NCBI GenBank assembly: GCA_024226315.1 | Contig: JAAELT010000086.1 | Span: 23,111-87,110, forward strand | Direction of reading: 5' to 3' | Source: a bacterium | GTDB taxonomy: Bacteria > Acidobacteriota > Thermoanaerobaculia > Multivoradales > J023 | DNA length: 64,000 nt | Program-made: the position numbers and the translations under genes | Notes under the pieces: generated by a model | The model's input: only the letters and a program-made list of their open reading frames with translations | Database searches by the model: none | What the model was told of the DNA's origin: nothing | Shown here: positions 45,951 to 55,052 of the stretch, in pieces | How the letters are laid out: each line of letters starts with the position of its first letter | Position numbering within the stretch: position 1 is the first letter of the stretch

Positions 45951-46961
45951 CTAGATTGATACGTCGTAGCCAACCCTCTGCGCGGTCTCGCGGGCGATAC
46001 GTTGTTTTTCCTCGAGGGTCAGGTGGTGATCGCCGACAATCGGGTCGTAATCGCAATCGATCAGCTTTTCGTTGAGCTTCCTGTAGATCGTGATGATGAG
46101 CTCCAAGATGAAAGCGCGATCCTGGGGCAACTGACCGTCGAGGGGTCGGAGAAGCTCGCGGCCTTGGTCGCAAGCATCCCAGGACCGTTGTACGACGGTC
46201 TGGACCAGAGCCTTCAGCGGCTCGCTGGCGTGGCCCCGTTCCATGTCGATACGCAGCGTCTCCTCGCTGATGCCGTGCGCAGCCATCTCAGCCTCTGCTA
46301 GGTATACCAGCCCTTCTGTACCGGTTGCCAGGTCTTGCGTCAGGTCTCGCAGAATGTGCCCCAGGTAGGCGAAGATTCCCAGCTGGCGGCCGCAGGCGAT
46401 CAGATCGAAGCCCGGAGGTACATGGTACGGATCCGCTGGCGTCTTGCGATCGGCGACGATGAGGTAGAGATAGATGGTGGTGGGGGCGACGCTCGCGCCT
46501 TCCGCGTAGCGAAGAAAGTCCTCATAGGTCGCGAAACGCGCCGAATTCAGATCCTGATGCATGGCCGCGAAGAAGTTTGCCCACAAGCGAAATGGCACCG
46601 GAAAGTGTTGCATGGATCGAGTGACCGCGTGAATCAATTCCGACGCCTCGGGATTGGCACAGCGCACGATTTCCTCGGCTGTTGGTCTGCTGGCGTTGCG
46701 GGCGTGCTCGAGTGCCTCGTGCCACGCTCGAACGATAGAGTGTTCGCGCTCCCTGTCCGCGGCACCCAACTCCTGGCGCGAGGGGATATCGTCGATTCGG
46801 TCGTCGACGACTCGCATTACCGCGTAGAGTGCGCAGAAGGCACGGTAGCGTTCTGGATCGGCGAAAAAGCAGCTGGTGAGGTAGAGATTGTTGAGATCCT
46901 TTGCCGCGATCCGTTCAGCTGCTCCCCACGGGCCGGTCAAGGGTCCATGCGGCTGTTTCAT
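45951..46961 (-). CDS. Squalene/phytoene synthase family protein
   Basis: 336 residues. These trans-prenyltransferases condense two prenyl diphosphates head to head. The first aspartate-rich motif is VVDDRIDD near residue 51; the second lies in RQLGIFAYLGHILRDLTQDL near residues 190-210, with a Phe-Ala-Tyr substitution for the more usual NILRD-preceding GxAxQ pattern. Arg/Tyr residues after it are kept. It lies 3.6 kb from the mevalonate operon on the other strand and is the likely consumer of the prenyl diphosphate. No phytoene desaturase or squalene cyclase is in the window, so which product it makes is open. Confidence 0.85.
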   Translation of the reverse strand: MKQPHGPLTGPWGAAERIAAKDLNNLYLTSCFFADPERYRAFCALYAVMRVVDDRIDDIPSRQELGAADREREHSIVRAWHEALEHARNASRPTAEEIVRCANPEASELIHAVTRSMQHFPVPFRLWANFFAAMHQDLNSARFATYEDFLRYAEGASVAPTTIYLYLIVADRKTPADPYHVPPGFDLIACGRQLGIFAYLGHILRDLTQDLATGTEGLVYLAEAEMAAHGISEETLRIDMERGHASEPLKALVQTVVQRSWDACDQGRELLRPLDGQLPQDRAFILELIITIYRKLNEKLIDCDYDPIVGDHHLTLEEKQRIARETAQRVGYDVSI

Positions 46962-46991
46962 CGTGCGCTGCGTCTTCGATTATGAGAAGAT

Positions 46992-48104
46992 CTAAGGAAA
47001 TAGTGCTGTTGCCTGCGTCTTGAGGAAAACAACAGATGGGACAATGTAGCTCGTTAGAATGAGGATCAGGTCTCTGGCACGGAATGCGAGTACCGGAAGT
47101 TTATCAACAGCGTCTTTGTACTTGATACTGTCCATCAATCTCCGTCTGCGTTCATCTGGATCGATTTCGGTCGACCCTATCAATGATTCGATGTTGTCGT
47201 GAGCCTCTTCGAGAAAGGACATCTTGTTCTTCTTTAGCTGTATATGCAGTACATACTGGGGGTACAAATAGAACAAGGCTACGATGGCGCCGTCACTCAC
47301 CATAAGCGCTATGAGCGCGATGCCGCTAAAAAGCGCTGGGCTTCCGTTTTGGGTTTGTGGGAAGGAGAAGCTCAAGGTAGAAAGATAGAGCAAGAAACAG
47401 ATATATGTGGCGAGTGCGATAGTCGTAAAAAGAAAGTGGTTGTAAGAGATCCGGTAAATCCAATATAGAGAAAAGGTTCTGCCCATGCCGTGCTTCTTGA
47501 TCAGCGATGAAGTGGTTAGCGCTCCGGTCAGGCATGCGTGGGCTGTTCCGATGGAGAAAGCTGAAAGGCTGATCAGCGCCCAATAAGAAAGCAATGCGTA
47601 GATGCGTAGGTTGTTGGTCGGGTTGGAGGGCGTCGCGTAGGTATGATATATGTACAGGACGGGAGTGATCACCAGGAAAGCGAGCAGGCCGCCCGCGAGT
47701 TCTCTTCTCTTGGCAACTGATGCTTTTAAATGTTCGACAAAATCTCGTTTCAGGTCTGCTGGCGGTCGGCTGATCACATGAGTAAGGGGTGCCATGTCGT
47801 CGAGCACGCGATTGAGCCCGGCAATGGTTCCGGCCTGGCACATAAAGATTCCGCCGCCGGCGAGAGAGACCGCAAGAAAGGCCGCGGGCTGCGCGTCAGA
47901 GGCATAAAGCAGCAATAGCGTAAGCGCAGTCAAGGCAATGCTGAGCACTGCCCAGCCTCGCCCAAACCCGAGTGAGCTCAATCCCAACGCACGGATGGCC
48001 CGCACCGCCAGCGGGACGATGCCATTGTCTTCGAGGCGCCGAAGGATTGGTGCTTCTGGCATGGGTGCTGCGAATTCGGTGTCAGCAGCAGGAGAGGCTC
48101 TCAT
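46992..48104 (-). CDS. Polytopic membrane protein of unknown function
   Basis: 370 residues from ATG 48104 (a GTG at 48128 is also in frame). Eight or so hydrophobic segments: two near residues 55-95, then GGLLAFLVITPVLYIYHTY, two in the 180-230 range, two at 260-300, and one near the C-terminus. A charged cytoplasmic loop (KKNKMSFLEEAHDNIESL) precedes the last helix. Base composition drops to about 50 percent GC in parts, unlike the genes around it. It sits 30 bases upstream of the synthase gene on the same strand and may be co-transcribed. I recognise no family. Confidence 0.5.
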   Translation of the reverse strand: MRASPAADTEFAAPMPEAPILRRLEDNGIVPLAVRAIRALGLSSLGFGRGWAVLSIALTALTLLLLYASDAQPAAFLAVSLAGGGIFMCQAGTIAGLNRVLDDMAPLTHVISRPPADLKRDFVEHLKASVAKRRELAGGLLAFLVITPVLYIYHTYATPSNPTNNLRIYALLSYWALISLSAFSIGTAHACLTGALTTSSLIKKHGMGRTFSLYWIYRISYNHFLFTTIALATYICFLLYLSTLSFSFPQTQNGSPALFSGIALIALMVSDGAIVALFYLYPQYVLHIQLKKNKMSFLEEAHDNIESLIGSTEIDPDERRRRLMDSIKYKDAVDKLPVLAFRARDLILILTSYIVPSVVFLKTQATALFP

Positions 48105-48355
48105 GAATTGCGAAGGGCAGGTTCGCACGCATCGTCGAGGATGTCAACCGCGTGGGCCGAGCGCCGCGGTATGTCACGAGAGGCAAGACCCGGTTTGGCC
48201 ACCGCGTAGGTGCGTCGAGCGCGGAGGGCAGTGGCGGCGGCGTGATCCGCGTCTCGGGCTGATTCTCATGGTGCCGTGGGTTAGAATAGAGGCGGTACTG
48301 GTCAGGGTGCGGTACCGTCGCAGAGACCACTCCCAGAGAGGATTCAGGAGGAGAC

Positions 48356-49072
48356 ATGATCCAGTTCCCGCGTCCGAAATTCACTTATCTAGGTCACTCG
48401 ACCATCCGCTGTGATCTTCCCGGTGGGGAGGTCGTGCTGATCGATCCCTGGGTCGACGGGAATCCGAGCTGCCCGGACGAGCTCAAGTCCTTCGATCGCA
48501 TCGACGCGATGCTGATCACCCACGGCCACGCCGATCACATCGCCGACGCCGTCGCCCTCGCCAAGCGCCACCAGCCCGAGGTCGTCATCTCGACCTACGA
48601 GATCTGCCAGTGGCTCGCTAGCAAAGGAGTCGAGAACTGCTCGGGGATGAACGTCGGCGGCACGCAGGAAGCCCTCGGGATCAGGGTCAGCCAGGTGCAG
48701 GCGGTCCACACCTCGTGCATCGAGGACGAGGGCCAGATGCTCTACGGCGGCAGCGCCACCGGTTTCGTCGTCAAGCTGCCGGGCGGCTACAGCTTCTACC
48801 ACGCCGGCGACACCGCGCTGTTCTCGGACATGCAGCTGATCGCCGACCTCTACCGGCCGCAGCTCGCCTTCCTGCCGATCGGCGACCACTTCACCATGGA
48901 TCCCCGCCAGGCGGCGATGGCCTGCAGGTTCCTCGAGGTCAGGGAAGTGATCCCCGTCCACTGGGGGACCTTCCCGCTGCTCACCGGCACGCCGCAACAG
49001 CTCGAGCAGGAGCTCGCAAACCTGGGTGTGAACTGCCGTATGATCACCCTCGAACCCGGCGGCGTGTACTGA
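48356..49072 (+). CDS. UPF0173-type metal-dependent hydrolase
   Basis: 238 residues, MBL fold. It starts FPRPKFTYLGHSTIRCDLPG, has VVLIDPWVDGNPSC, the metal motif LITHGHADHIAD, a later YHAGDTALFSDM and PVHWGTFPLLTG. This series matches the UPF0173 (YtkL-like) family of predicted hydrolases. A strong ribosome-binding site, CAGGAGGAG, precedes the ATG. The substrate is not known for the family. The DtxR-like gene follows at 28 bases. Confidence 0.85.
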   Translation: MIQFPRPKFTYLGHSTIRCDLPGGEVVLIDPWVDGNPSCPDELKSFDRIDAMLITHGHADHIADAVALAKRHQPEVVISTYEICQWLASKGVENCSGMNVGGTQEALGIRVSQVQAVHTSCIEDEGQMLYGGSATGFVVKLPGGYSFYHAGDTALFSDMQLIADLYRPQLAFLPIGDHFTMDPRQAAMACRFLEVREVIPVHWGTFPLLTGTPQQLEQELANLGVNCRMITLEPGGVY

Positions 49073-49100
49073 GGCGCCTCGAACCGCGACAGGTCAGACC

Positions 49101-49784
49101 ATGCCGTCGAGCACCGTAGAGAACTACCTGAAGGCGATCCTTCTGGCGGAGGAGAAGCGGCCGTCTCACCGATTGGTGACCATGGGCCAGATCGCCGCCT
49201 CGCTCGAGGTCGCTCCCGGCACCGTCACCTCGATGGTCAAGTCGCTCGAGAAAGACGGCCTTTTGACCTACGAGCCCTACAGCGGCGTGCGTTTGACCGC
49301 CGACGGACGCCACACGGCGGTCCACGTGCTGCGACGGCACCGCCTGATCGAGCTCTTCCTGGTCGAGACCCTGGGACTGGACTGGTCCGAGGTCCACGAG
49401 GAGGCGGAGCGTCTCGAGCACGCCATGTCCGACAAGCTCATCGACCGTATCGACGTCCTGCTCGGGTATCCGAGCGTCGATCCTCACGGGGATCCGATTC
49501 CCGACGAGGCGGGCCGGTTCCGTGAGGCGGAGCTGATCAGCCTGCTCGAGTGCCCGCCGGGCGACGCCTTCAGGATCGCCCGGGTCAGCGACCAGGGCGA
49601 GGCGTTTCTGCGCTTCGTCGATCGGCATGGCCTGAGGCCCGGATCTCAGATCGCGGTCGAGCAGCGCGATCCGAGCGCCGACGCGGTCACGGTCAGACCC
49701 GAGCGCCAGCCCGAGGTCACCATCGGCGGTGAGGCGGCGGCCAAGCTGTGGGTCGAACGACCGAGAGTGAAAGAACAGGTCTGA
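49101..49784 (+). CDS. DtxR/MntR-family metal-dependent repressor
   Basis: 227 residues. An N-terminal winged helix (VENYLKAILLAEE, TMGQIAASLEVAPGTVTSMVKSL, YSGVRLTADG), a dimerisation domain with metal-ligand-like residues (RRHRLIELFLVETLGLDWSEVHEEAE, quoted in pieces: RRHRLIELFL; WSEVHEEAERLEH) and a C-terminal FeoA/SH3-like domain from about residue 150. It should respond to Mn(II) or Fe(II). No metal transporter gene is next to it; the UPF0173 gene upstream may be metal dependent. Confidence 0.88.
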   Translation: MPSSTVENYLKAILLAEEKRPSHRLVTMGQIAASLEVAPGTVTSMVKSLEKDGLLTYEPYSGVRLTADGRHTAVHVLRRHRLIELFLVETLGLDWSEVHEEAERLEHAMSDKLIDRIDVLLGYPSVDPHGDPIPDEAGRFREAELISLLECPPGDAFRIARVSDQGEAFLRFVDRHGLRPGSQIAVEQRDPSADAVTVRPERQPEVTIGGEAAAKLWVERPRVKEQV

Positions 49785-49809
49785 CCAGCCAGACAAACCA
49801 GGAGCCGAC

Positions 49810-51084
49810 ATGTTGACTTCCCTTCGTCAGAGATTCTCCCGCCCTCAGGTCGCCGTGCTGACCGCGGTGTTGCTCGCCATGCTGCTCGGACCCTCGGGCG
49901 CCGAGGCCAAGAAGAAAAAGAAGCAGAAGAAAGAAGAGCTCGTGGCGCTCGAAGTGGTGGTGAGGAACAAGGCGGGCGAGGTCCTGTCCGGGGTTCTGGT
50001 GGGGGTCAGCGCCGATAGCGGTTCGGACTTCAGCACCGAGACCACCACCGGCAAGGAAGGCGATTTCTCGATCGAGCTCCCCGGGGCGGGCGACTACACC
50101 TTGAAGCTGGTCAAGGACGGTTACACCCCGTTCGAGCAGTCGATCCGCTTCGAGGCCGGCGAGCGGCAAACGGTGCAGATCGAGATGCTCGACGCCAGCG
50201 CCGGCCGGCGCAACGAGGCGGCCAAGGCCTACAACGCCGGCGCCGACGCCTACGAGGCGCGCGACCTGGACACGGCGAAAAAGCACTTCCTGGCCGCCAC
50301 CGAGGCGGACGCGTCGCTGCCCGAGCCATTCCTGGTGCTGGCCGACATCTACCTCACCCAGGAAGCCCCCGCCGAGGCCGCCGCGGCAGCTGAGAAGTTC
50401 CTGGAGCTCGTGCCCGGAGACCGCAAGGGACAGATGCTGGCCTACGAGGCCTACCAGAAGCTCGGCGACCAGGAGAAGATCGCCGCCTACCGGGAGATCC
50501 TGGGCGGTGACGCCGAGCTGGCTCCCAAGCTCGCGGTCCAGGCCTACAACGAGGGCGCGATCGCCAATCAGAAGGGAGACGTGGACGCCGCCGTCGAGAA
50601 GTTCCGGGCCGCTCTCGACCTCGACCCGAACCTGGCCGAGGCGCACGCCGCCCTGGCGACGGTCTACTACAACCAGCAGCGTTTCGACGAGGCGGCGGAG
50701 TCGGTGGAGAAGGCACTGGCATTGAAGCCGGACCACAAGGCGGCAAGCCGCGTGCGCTACCTGGTGCACGACGCCCGCGATGATCAGGAGGCCGCCAAGA
50801 AGGCCATCGAGTCTTACAGCGCGCTCGATCCCAAGGGAGCCGCCTCGCTGCTGTACCAGCGCGCGGACCTGGACTTTCGGGCCGGCGAGACGGCGCTGGC
50901 GAGCGCGGCCCTGCTCAAGGTGCTCGAGCTGGCGCCCGAGATGGCCCGGGCCCACTACACGCTCGGCCTCATCTACTCCTCGAGAGATACGGCCAAGGCC
51001 AAGGAGCACCTGCTGAAATTCATCGAGCTGGCGCCCGACGACCCGGAAGTGCCGTCGGCGAAGGAGATGCTGGCCTACTTCTGA
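49810..51084 (+). CDS. Secreted TPR protein with carboxypeptidase-regulatory-like domain
   Basis: 424 residues. A signal peptide (about 1-33, ending PSGAEA) is followed by a very basic KKKKKQKKEE stretch. Next is a CarboxypepD_reg-like beta sandwich (about 45-120, VVVRNKAGEVLSGVLVGVSA), then five or six TPRs to the end (for example AVEKFRAALDLDPNLAEAHA and YNQQRFDEAAESVEKALAL). Such proteins act as scaffolds outside the cytoplasm. Its stop overlaps the ATG of the acylase remnant by one base, so the two formed an operon. Confidence 0.75.
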   Translation: MLTSLRQRFSRPQVAVLTAVLLAMLLGPSGAEAKKKKKQKKEELVALEVVVRNKAGEVLSGVLVGVSADSGSDFSTETTTGKEGDFSIELPGAGDYTLKLVKDGYTPFEQSIRFEAGERQTVQIEMLDASAGRRNEAAKAYNAGADAYEARDLDTAKKHFLAATEADASLPEPFLVLADIYLTQEAPAEAAAAAEKFLELVPGDRKGQMLAYEAYQKLGDQEKIAAYREILGGDAELAPKLAVQAYNEGAIANQKGDVDAAVEKFRAALDLDPNLAEAHAALATVYYNQQRFDEAAESVEKALALKPDHKAASRVRYLVHDARDDQEAAKKAIESYSALDPKGAASLLYQRADLDFRAGETALASAALLKVLELAPEMARAHYTLGLIYSSRDTAKAKEHLLKFIELAPDDPEVPSAKEMLAYF

Positions 51085-51759
51085 TGCGCCGGGTCGAGAC
51101 GTTCCTGATTGCCGCCGTCCTCATGGCCGGGCTTCCCGGCTGCGGCGCCGAGCCCGAAGAAGAGTCTTCCCGCTACCGGGCGACCATCCGCACCACCTCG
51201 CGCCACCCCCAACCTGAGCGCCGAGGCGACCGCGTTGTGGCTGGAGCGGCGGGAGAAGGACCCGGCGACGAAGGGCTTCTGGCAGCGCGGCCTGGTATTG
51301 CTCGACGGCTCAGACCTCCGCTTTGCATGGCAGCCCGAAGACGGCGCGCGCGACCCGGGCGTCGTCTCCTTCGCCCGCCTGCCGCAAATCGAGCGCCGCG
51401 ACTACGTGTTCAACGCCAACGACAGCCATTGGGTGGCCCACGCCGAGGCCCGCCTGCCGGACTCCCTGCCGCTGACCGGCGAGGAGGAGACGCCGCTGTC
51501 GCTGCGATCACGGATGAACGCCGACACCGGCTATCCGATCACCGGCGGCACCAGCTTCATCATGGTGCTCGACTACACCGACGCCGGCCCCGATGCCCAG
51601 GCGATCCTCACCTACTCGCAGTCCGGCGACCCGTCCTCGCCGCACTTCGCCGACCAGACCGAGCGCTTCTCGAAGAAGCAGTGGCGGCCGATCCTGTTCG
51701 CCGAGGACCAGATCTCGGCCGATCCCGAGCTCGAAGAGATCACGATCCGGGGCGACTGA
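51084..51759 (+). pseudogene. Acylase (penicillin-amidase family) remnant
   Basis: The frame from ATG 51084 gives a lipoprotein signal (AAVLMAGLPGC) and SSRYRATIRTTS, the usual mature start of secreted acylases before GIPHI. Near 51200 it goes out of frame. The +1 frame then carries the acylase C-terminus: RMNADTGYPITGGTSFIMVL, AILTYSQSGDPSSPHFADQ and SKKQWRPILFAEDQI. The Ntn-hydrolase nucleophile serine and most of both subunits, several hundred residues, have been deleted. It cannot be active. Confidence 0.7.
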
Positions 51760-51769
51760 CGCCCCGTGG

Positions 51770-52120
51770 TTACCCTTCCGAGTCGCTCGAGATCCTGGCG
51801 ATCTGCGGCGCCAGGCCAGGCACGTCCTGCGTCGCCGTCTTCCACACGACGTGGAGATCGATTCCGAAGTAGTGATGGGTGAGCTTGTCGCGCATGCCGG
51901 CCATGTCGCGCCAGGGAACCTCCGGATAACGCTGGCGGACCGGATCAGGAATACTCTTCGTCGCCTCACCGAGGATCTCGAGGGCTCGAACCACCGCGAA
52001 GGTCGTCTTGGTGTCCTTCCGAAACTGCTCGAAGGTCATGTCCTGGATGAACTCGGCGACCTTCTCGATGACGTCCTGGATATCTTCGAGGTAGTCGAGA
52101 TACGTTCGGCCCGACGTCAT
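51770..52120 (-). CDS. hepT: HepT-family (DUF86) ribonuclease toxin
   Basis: 116 residues, all helical. The RX4HXY motif of HEPN toxins is present as RDKLTHHY (Arg77, His82, Tyr84). In MntA-HepT systems the toxin cuts tRNA, and the tyrosine of this motif is AMPylated by MntA to neutralise it. FAVVRALEILGEATKSIP is also typical. The start overlaps the MntA stop by four bases (ATGA). Confidence 0.88.
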   Translation of the reverse strand: MTSGRTYLDYLEDIQDVIEKVAEFIQDMTFEQFRKDTKTTFAVVRALEILGEATKSIPDPVRQRYPEVPWRDMAGMRDKLTHHYFGIDLHVVWKTATQDVPGLAPQIARISSDSEG

Positions 52121-52419
52121 ACGGGCTCCGCCTCGAGCAGGATGCGTTCCCCGATTCTGGGCTTGAGAGCGCTCTTCATGACCAGGTCGACCTTCACACC
52201 GAGCTTGTCGCTGAGGTGGTTCTCGAGCTGCACGAACCCGAACATCCCGGGCGGCTCGTGGAAGGTCACGAGCAGATCCAGATCGCTGTCCGCTGTCTGC
52301 TCCCGGCGTACATAGGAGCCGAACAGAGCCAGCGATTCGATCTGGTACTTGTCCGAAAGCTCGGGAATCAGGCTGCGAAGCCTCTTGCGCAGCGCATCGA
52401 GTGACAGGACGTTGGACAT
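52117..52419 (-). CDS. mntA: MntA-family nucleotidyltransferase antitoxin
   Basis: 100 residues from ATG 52419. The minimal nucleotidyltransferase signature is FGSYVRREQTADSDLDLLV: GSx(R) with the SDxDL acidic pair, plus a third acidic residue in VKVDLV. It would AMPylate the HepT toxin. The open frame continues 1.7 kb upstream across the formate dehydrogenase subunit gene, but that part is only the antisense. The pair starts about 100 bases from the divergent NuoEF gene. Confidence 0.87.
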   Translation of the reverse strand: MSNVLSLDALRKRLRSLIPELSDKYQIESLALFGSYVRREQTADSDLDLLVTFHEPPGMFGFVQLENHLSDKLGVKVDLVMKSALKPRIGERILLEAEPV

Positions 52420-52518
52420 GTTGAAGTCTCCGAAATCCAAACCGGGCCGCGCGGCCCGGCAGACATCATTGTACCGCGCCCCGAGGCTGGAGCTTGCCGC
52501 GTTCGGTCCGCGTATACT

Positions 52519-54045
52519 ATGCGCGAGATGTTGCCGAAACGCGGTCGGCGCGAGGAAGTCTTGGACCGGCTGGAAGAGGCCGGCGGATTGCGGCCCGGGG
52601 TCGCGGCGCGGGTGCACCGGGAGACCGGCGTGCCGGAAGCCGACGTCTATGGCGTCGGCAGCTTCTACCACCTGCTGTCGGATCCCGATGCCGGCGTCCG
52701 CGTGTGTCAGGGCCTGTCCTGCAAGCTGGCCGGCTCCGACGCTCTGAAGGCCGACCTCGAGGCCGCGGGCACCAAGGCTGGCTTCGTCTCCTGCCTTGGC
52801 CGCTGCGATTTCGCGCCGGCGTCGTGGGAGGCGGGCAGCGAGCCGCCACCGCCCGTCACCGCGCTCTCGCCGAGCCACCCGGACTTCGCCATCGACCTCG
52901 CCGCCCCGGAGGAGACGGGCTACGAGGCGCTCCGCCTGGCGGTCGAGAAGGGCGCCGACTGGGTGTGCGCGGAGCTCGAGACCTCGGGACTGCAGGGCCG
53001 CGGCGGCGCCGGCTTCCCGGCTGCCTTCAAGTGGCAGGCGATCCGCCGCCAACCGGAGACCGAGCGTTACGTGGTGCTCAACGCCGACGAGGGCGAGCCT
53101 GGCACCTTCAAGGACCGCGAGGTCATCCTGCGGCGTCCCCACCTGGTGATCGAGGGGCTGGCGATAGCCGCCCACGCGCTCGAAGCCGGCGACGTCTACA
53201 TCTACGTCCGCGGCGAGTTCGGCCGGGTGAAGGCGGCGCTGATCGAGGCGCTGAATGAGGCGCGCGAATCCGGCCACCTGGATGAATCGGTGACTTGGCA
53301 CTTCGTCGACGGCCACGGCGCCTACATCTGCGGCGAGGAGACGGCGTTGCTCGAGGCGCTCGAAGGCAAGCGCGGCATGCCGCGCATGAAACCGCCCTAC
53401 CCGGTGGAGAAGGGCTTCCGCTCCAAGCCGACGCTGATCCAGAACGTCGAGACCATCGCCTGCGTGCCGGCGATCCTCAAACGCGGCGGCGAGTGGTTCA
53501 AAGCCGCCGGCCGCACCGAGGCCGGCTCCAAGCTCTACTGCCTGTCCGGCCACGTCCGCAACCCCGGCGTCTACGAGGCCCCTCTGGGACTCACCATGGC
53601 CGAGCTGCTGGAGCTGGCCGGCGGCGCCACCGGCACCCTCAAGGCCTTCTCGCCGGGCGGCGCCTCCAGCGGCTTCCTGCCCTCGGGCCAGCTCGACGTC
53701 GCCATGGACTTCAAGTCCCTGGCCGCCGCCGGCAGCATGCTCGGCTCGGCCGGCGTCGTGGTGCTCGACGACAGCGTCGACATGGTCGAGGCCGCGCTGT
53801 CCCAGGCCGTCTTCTTCGAAGACGAGTCCTGCGGCCAGTGCTCCCCCTGCCGCATCGGCACCCAGATCATCCGCCAGACCCTGGAACGCTACCTGGAATC
53901 TCGCGACCCGGGTACCCTCGCCGACCTGACCGAGGTCGCCTGGGGCATGGGCGAGGCGTCGATCTGCGGTCTCGGCCAGGCCGCGGCGCTGCCCCTCACC
54001 AGCGCGATGAAGTACTTCCCGGAAGAGTTCGGGCTCGGCGGGTAG
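52519..54045 (+). CDS. Formate dehydrogenase NADH-side subunit (NuoE-NuoF fusion)
   Basis: 508 residues. Residues 1-130 are a NuoE-like thioredoxin-fold domain with a [2Fe-2S] site (RVCQGLSCKLAG and SCLGRCDFAP). The rest is NuoF-like: FMN/NAD-binding GLQGRGGAGFPAAFKW, NADEGEPGTFKDR, HGAYICGEETALLEALEGKRG, and the [4Fe-4S] site SCGQCSPCRIGT. FdsB-type subunits of NAD-dependent formate dehydrogenases have this fusion. The catalytic subunit 7 kb downstream fits, so together they would make NADH from formate. No other complex I gene is nearby. A TATACT lies only six bases before the start, so transcription may begin close to the ATG. Confidence 0.85.
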   Translation: MREMLPKRGRREEVLDRLEEAGGLRPGVAARVHRETGVPEADVYGVGSFYHLLSDPDAGVRVCQGLSCKLAGSDALKADLEAAGTKAGFVSCLGRCDFAPASWEAGSEPPPPVTALSPSHPDFAIDLAAPEETGYEALRLAVEKGADWVCAELETSGLQGRGGAGFPAAFKWQAIRRQPETERYVVLNADEGEPGTFKDREVILRRPHLVIEGLAIAAHALEAGDVYIYVRGEFGRVKAALIEALNEARESGHLDESVTWHFVDGHGAYICGEETALLEALEGKRGMPRMKPPYPVEKGFRSKPTLIQNVETIACVPAILKRGGEWFKAAGRTEAGSKLYCLSGHVRNPGVYEAPLGLTMAELLELAGGATGTLKAFSPGGASSGFLPSGQLDVAMDFKSLAAAGSMLGSAGVVVLDDSVDMVEAALSQAVFFEDESCGQCSPCRIGTQIIRQTLERYLESRDPGTLADLTEVAWGMGEASICGLGQAAALPLTSAMKYFPEEFGLGG

Positions 54046-54073
54046 CTCGCCGTCCGAGTATTCGAGCCCCGGA

Positions 54074-54766
54074 ATGGCCCGCAAACCCCTACGCCCGCGA
54101 GGCCCGCAGATGGAGCTGGCGGGCGACCTGTGCGTGGCGTTCGTCAACACCGCGGGCGCCCGCAAGAAGAACCGTCAGCAGGGGATCGAGAGCTACAGCG
54201 AGCTGCTTGTCTGGGGCCAGGCGGTGAGCGCCGTGTCGAGCGCCGAGGCCGCGCGCCTGGGCCGCTTGGCGGCCGAGCATCCGGGGCGCGCGGCGGCGGT
54301 CTGGGGGCAGGCAGGGGCGCTGCGCTCGGCGCTCTTCCGGGTGTTCCTGGCGGTGATGTCGGAGGAGCAGCCGGCGGCCGGCGATCTCGACGCGGTGAAC
54401 GAGTCGATGGGCCGGGCGCTCGAGCCCGCGCGGCTGGTCCCCGGGGAACAGGGCTTGCAGCTGGGCTGGTTGGGCGATGGCGACGCTCTCGACCGGGTGC
54501 TGTGGCCGGTGCTCCATGCCGCGATGCAGCTGCTGTTGTCCCTCGAGGGCCGGCCGCAGGTGCGCCAGTGCGCTGCTGAGGGCTGCAGGCTGTTCTTCGT
54601 TGACCGCTCGGCCAACGCCAGGCGAAAGTGGTGCGAGAGGATCTGCGCCAACCGGGCCAAGTCCCTGCGTTTCTACTACCGAACCGGGAGAGCCGCGCGG
54701 ATGAAAACCATGGATTTTGTGCACGGACCCTATCGGCAGCGGAGGCGTACCAACAAGAGACGATAA
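54074..54766 (+). CDS. CGNR zinc-finger (ABATE-domain) protein
   Basis: 230 residues. The N-terminal ABATE-like domain starts ELAGDLCVAFVNTAG. The C-terminal zinc finger is CAAEGCRLFFVDRSANARR then WCERICANRAK, the CGNR finger with CANR for CGNR. These proteins are probable transcriptional regulators, sometimes linked to stress or transposon genes. It lies 28 bases after the NuoEF gene. A run of 42-bp tandem repeats begins just after its stop codon. Confidence 0.8.
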   Translation: MARKPLRPRGPQMELAGDLCVAFVNTAGARKKNRQQGIESYSELLVWGQAVSAVSSAEAARLGRLAAEHPGRAAAVWGQAGALRSALFRVFLAVMSEEQPAAGDLDAVNESMGRALEPARLVPGEQGLQLGWLGDGDALDRVLWPVLHAAMQLLLSLEGRPQVRQCAAEGCRLFFVDRSANARRKWCERICANRAKSLRFYYRTGRAARMKTMDFVHGPYRQRRRTNKRR

Positions 54767-54784
54767 CTATCAGGGACCAGGGAT

Positions 54785-55026
54785 CACGAAGCTCAGCAGA
54801 GAATGCTCAACCGTACGAAGGCCCGATTCGGTTCAGCGCAAACAGTGCTCAACCGAATCGAGCCTCTGTTCGGTACAGCGCAACTAGTGCTCAACTGATT
54901 CGGGAGTCAGATTGGTTCAGCGCAAGCAGGACTCAACCAGGACGTAGTTTGTTCTGGTTCAGCGCAAATAGCGCTAGACCGAAATAGAGGCCAGTTCGGT
55001 TGAGTGCAAACAATGCTCAACCGAAC
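54785..55026. repeat. Six 42-bp tandem repeats, each an imperfect hairpin
   Basis: The landmark CAGCGCA or its variants recurs at 54834, 54876, 54918, 54960 and 55002, and GCTCAACCG at 54805, 54847, 54889 and 55015. The period is exactly 42 bases. Within a unit CGGTTCAGC faces GCTCAACCG across about nine bases (CGCAAACAGT), so every unit folds; the last has CGGTTGAG against CTCAACCG with no mismatch. Units differ from each other by about 20-30 percent, and the first is degenerate. A 14-codon reading frame is open across four units. No spacers are present, so this is not a CRISPR array. Confidence 0.8.
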
Positions 55027-55052
55027 AAGGGCTGTCGTGGTATAGCTTCGCG

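Noticed and set aside
52494..52518. Full -35/-10 promoter for the NuoEF gene
   Set aside because: TATACT is present at 52513 but the nearest TTG-like hexamer is at the wrong spacing, so only a possible -10 is noted in the gene entry.
52420..54165. Long minus-strand frame running from the MntA gene across the NuoEF gene
   Set aside because: Only its last 100 codons look like a protein (MntA); the rest is antisense to a clearly real subunit gene, with the composition expected of such a shadow.
54785..55026. CRISPR array
   Set aside because: Repeats follow each other directly every 42 bases with no unique spacers, units are diverged, and no cas gene is near.
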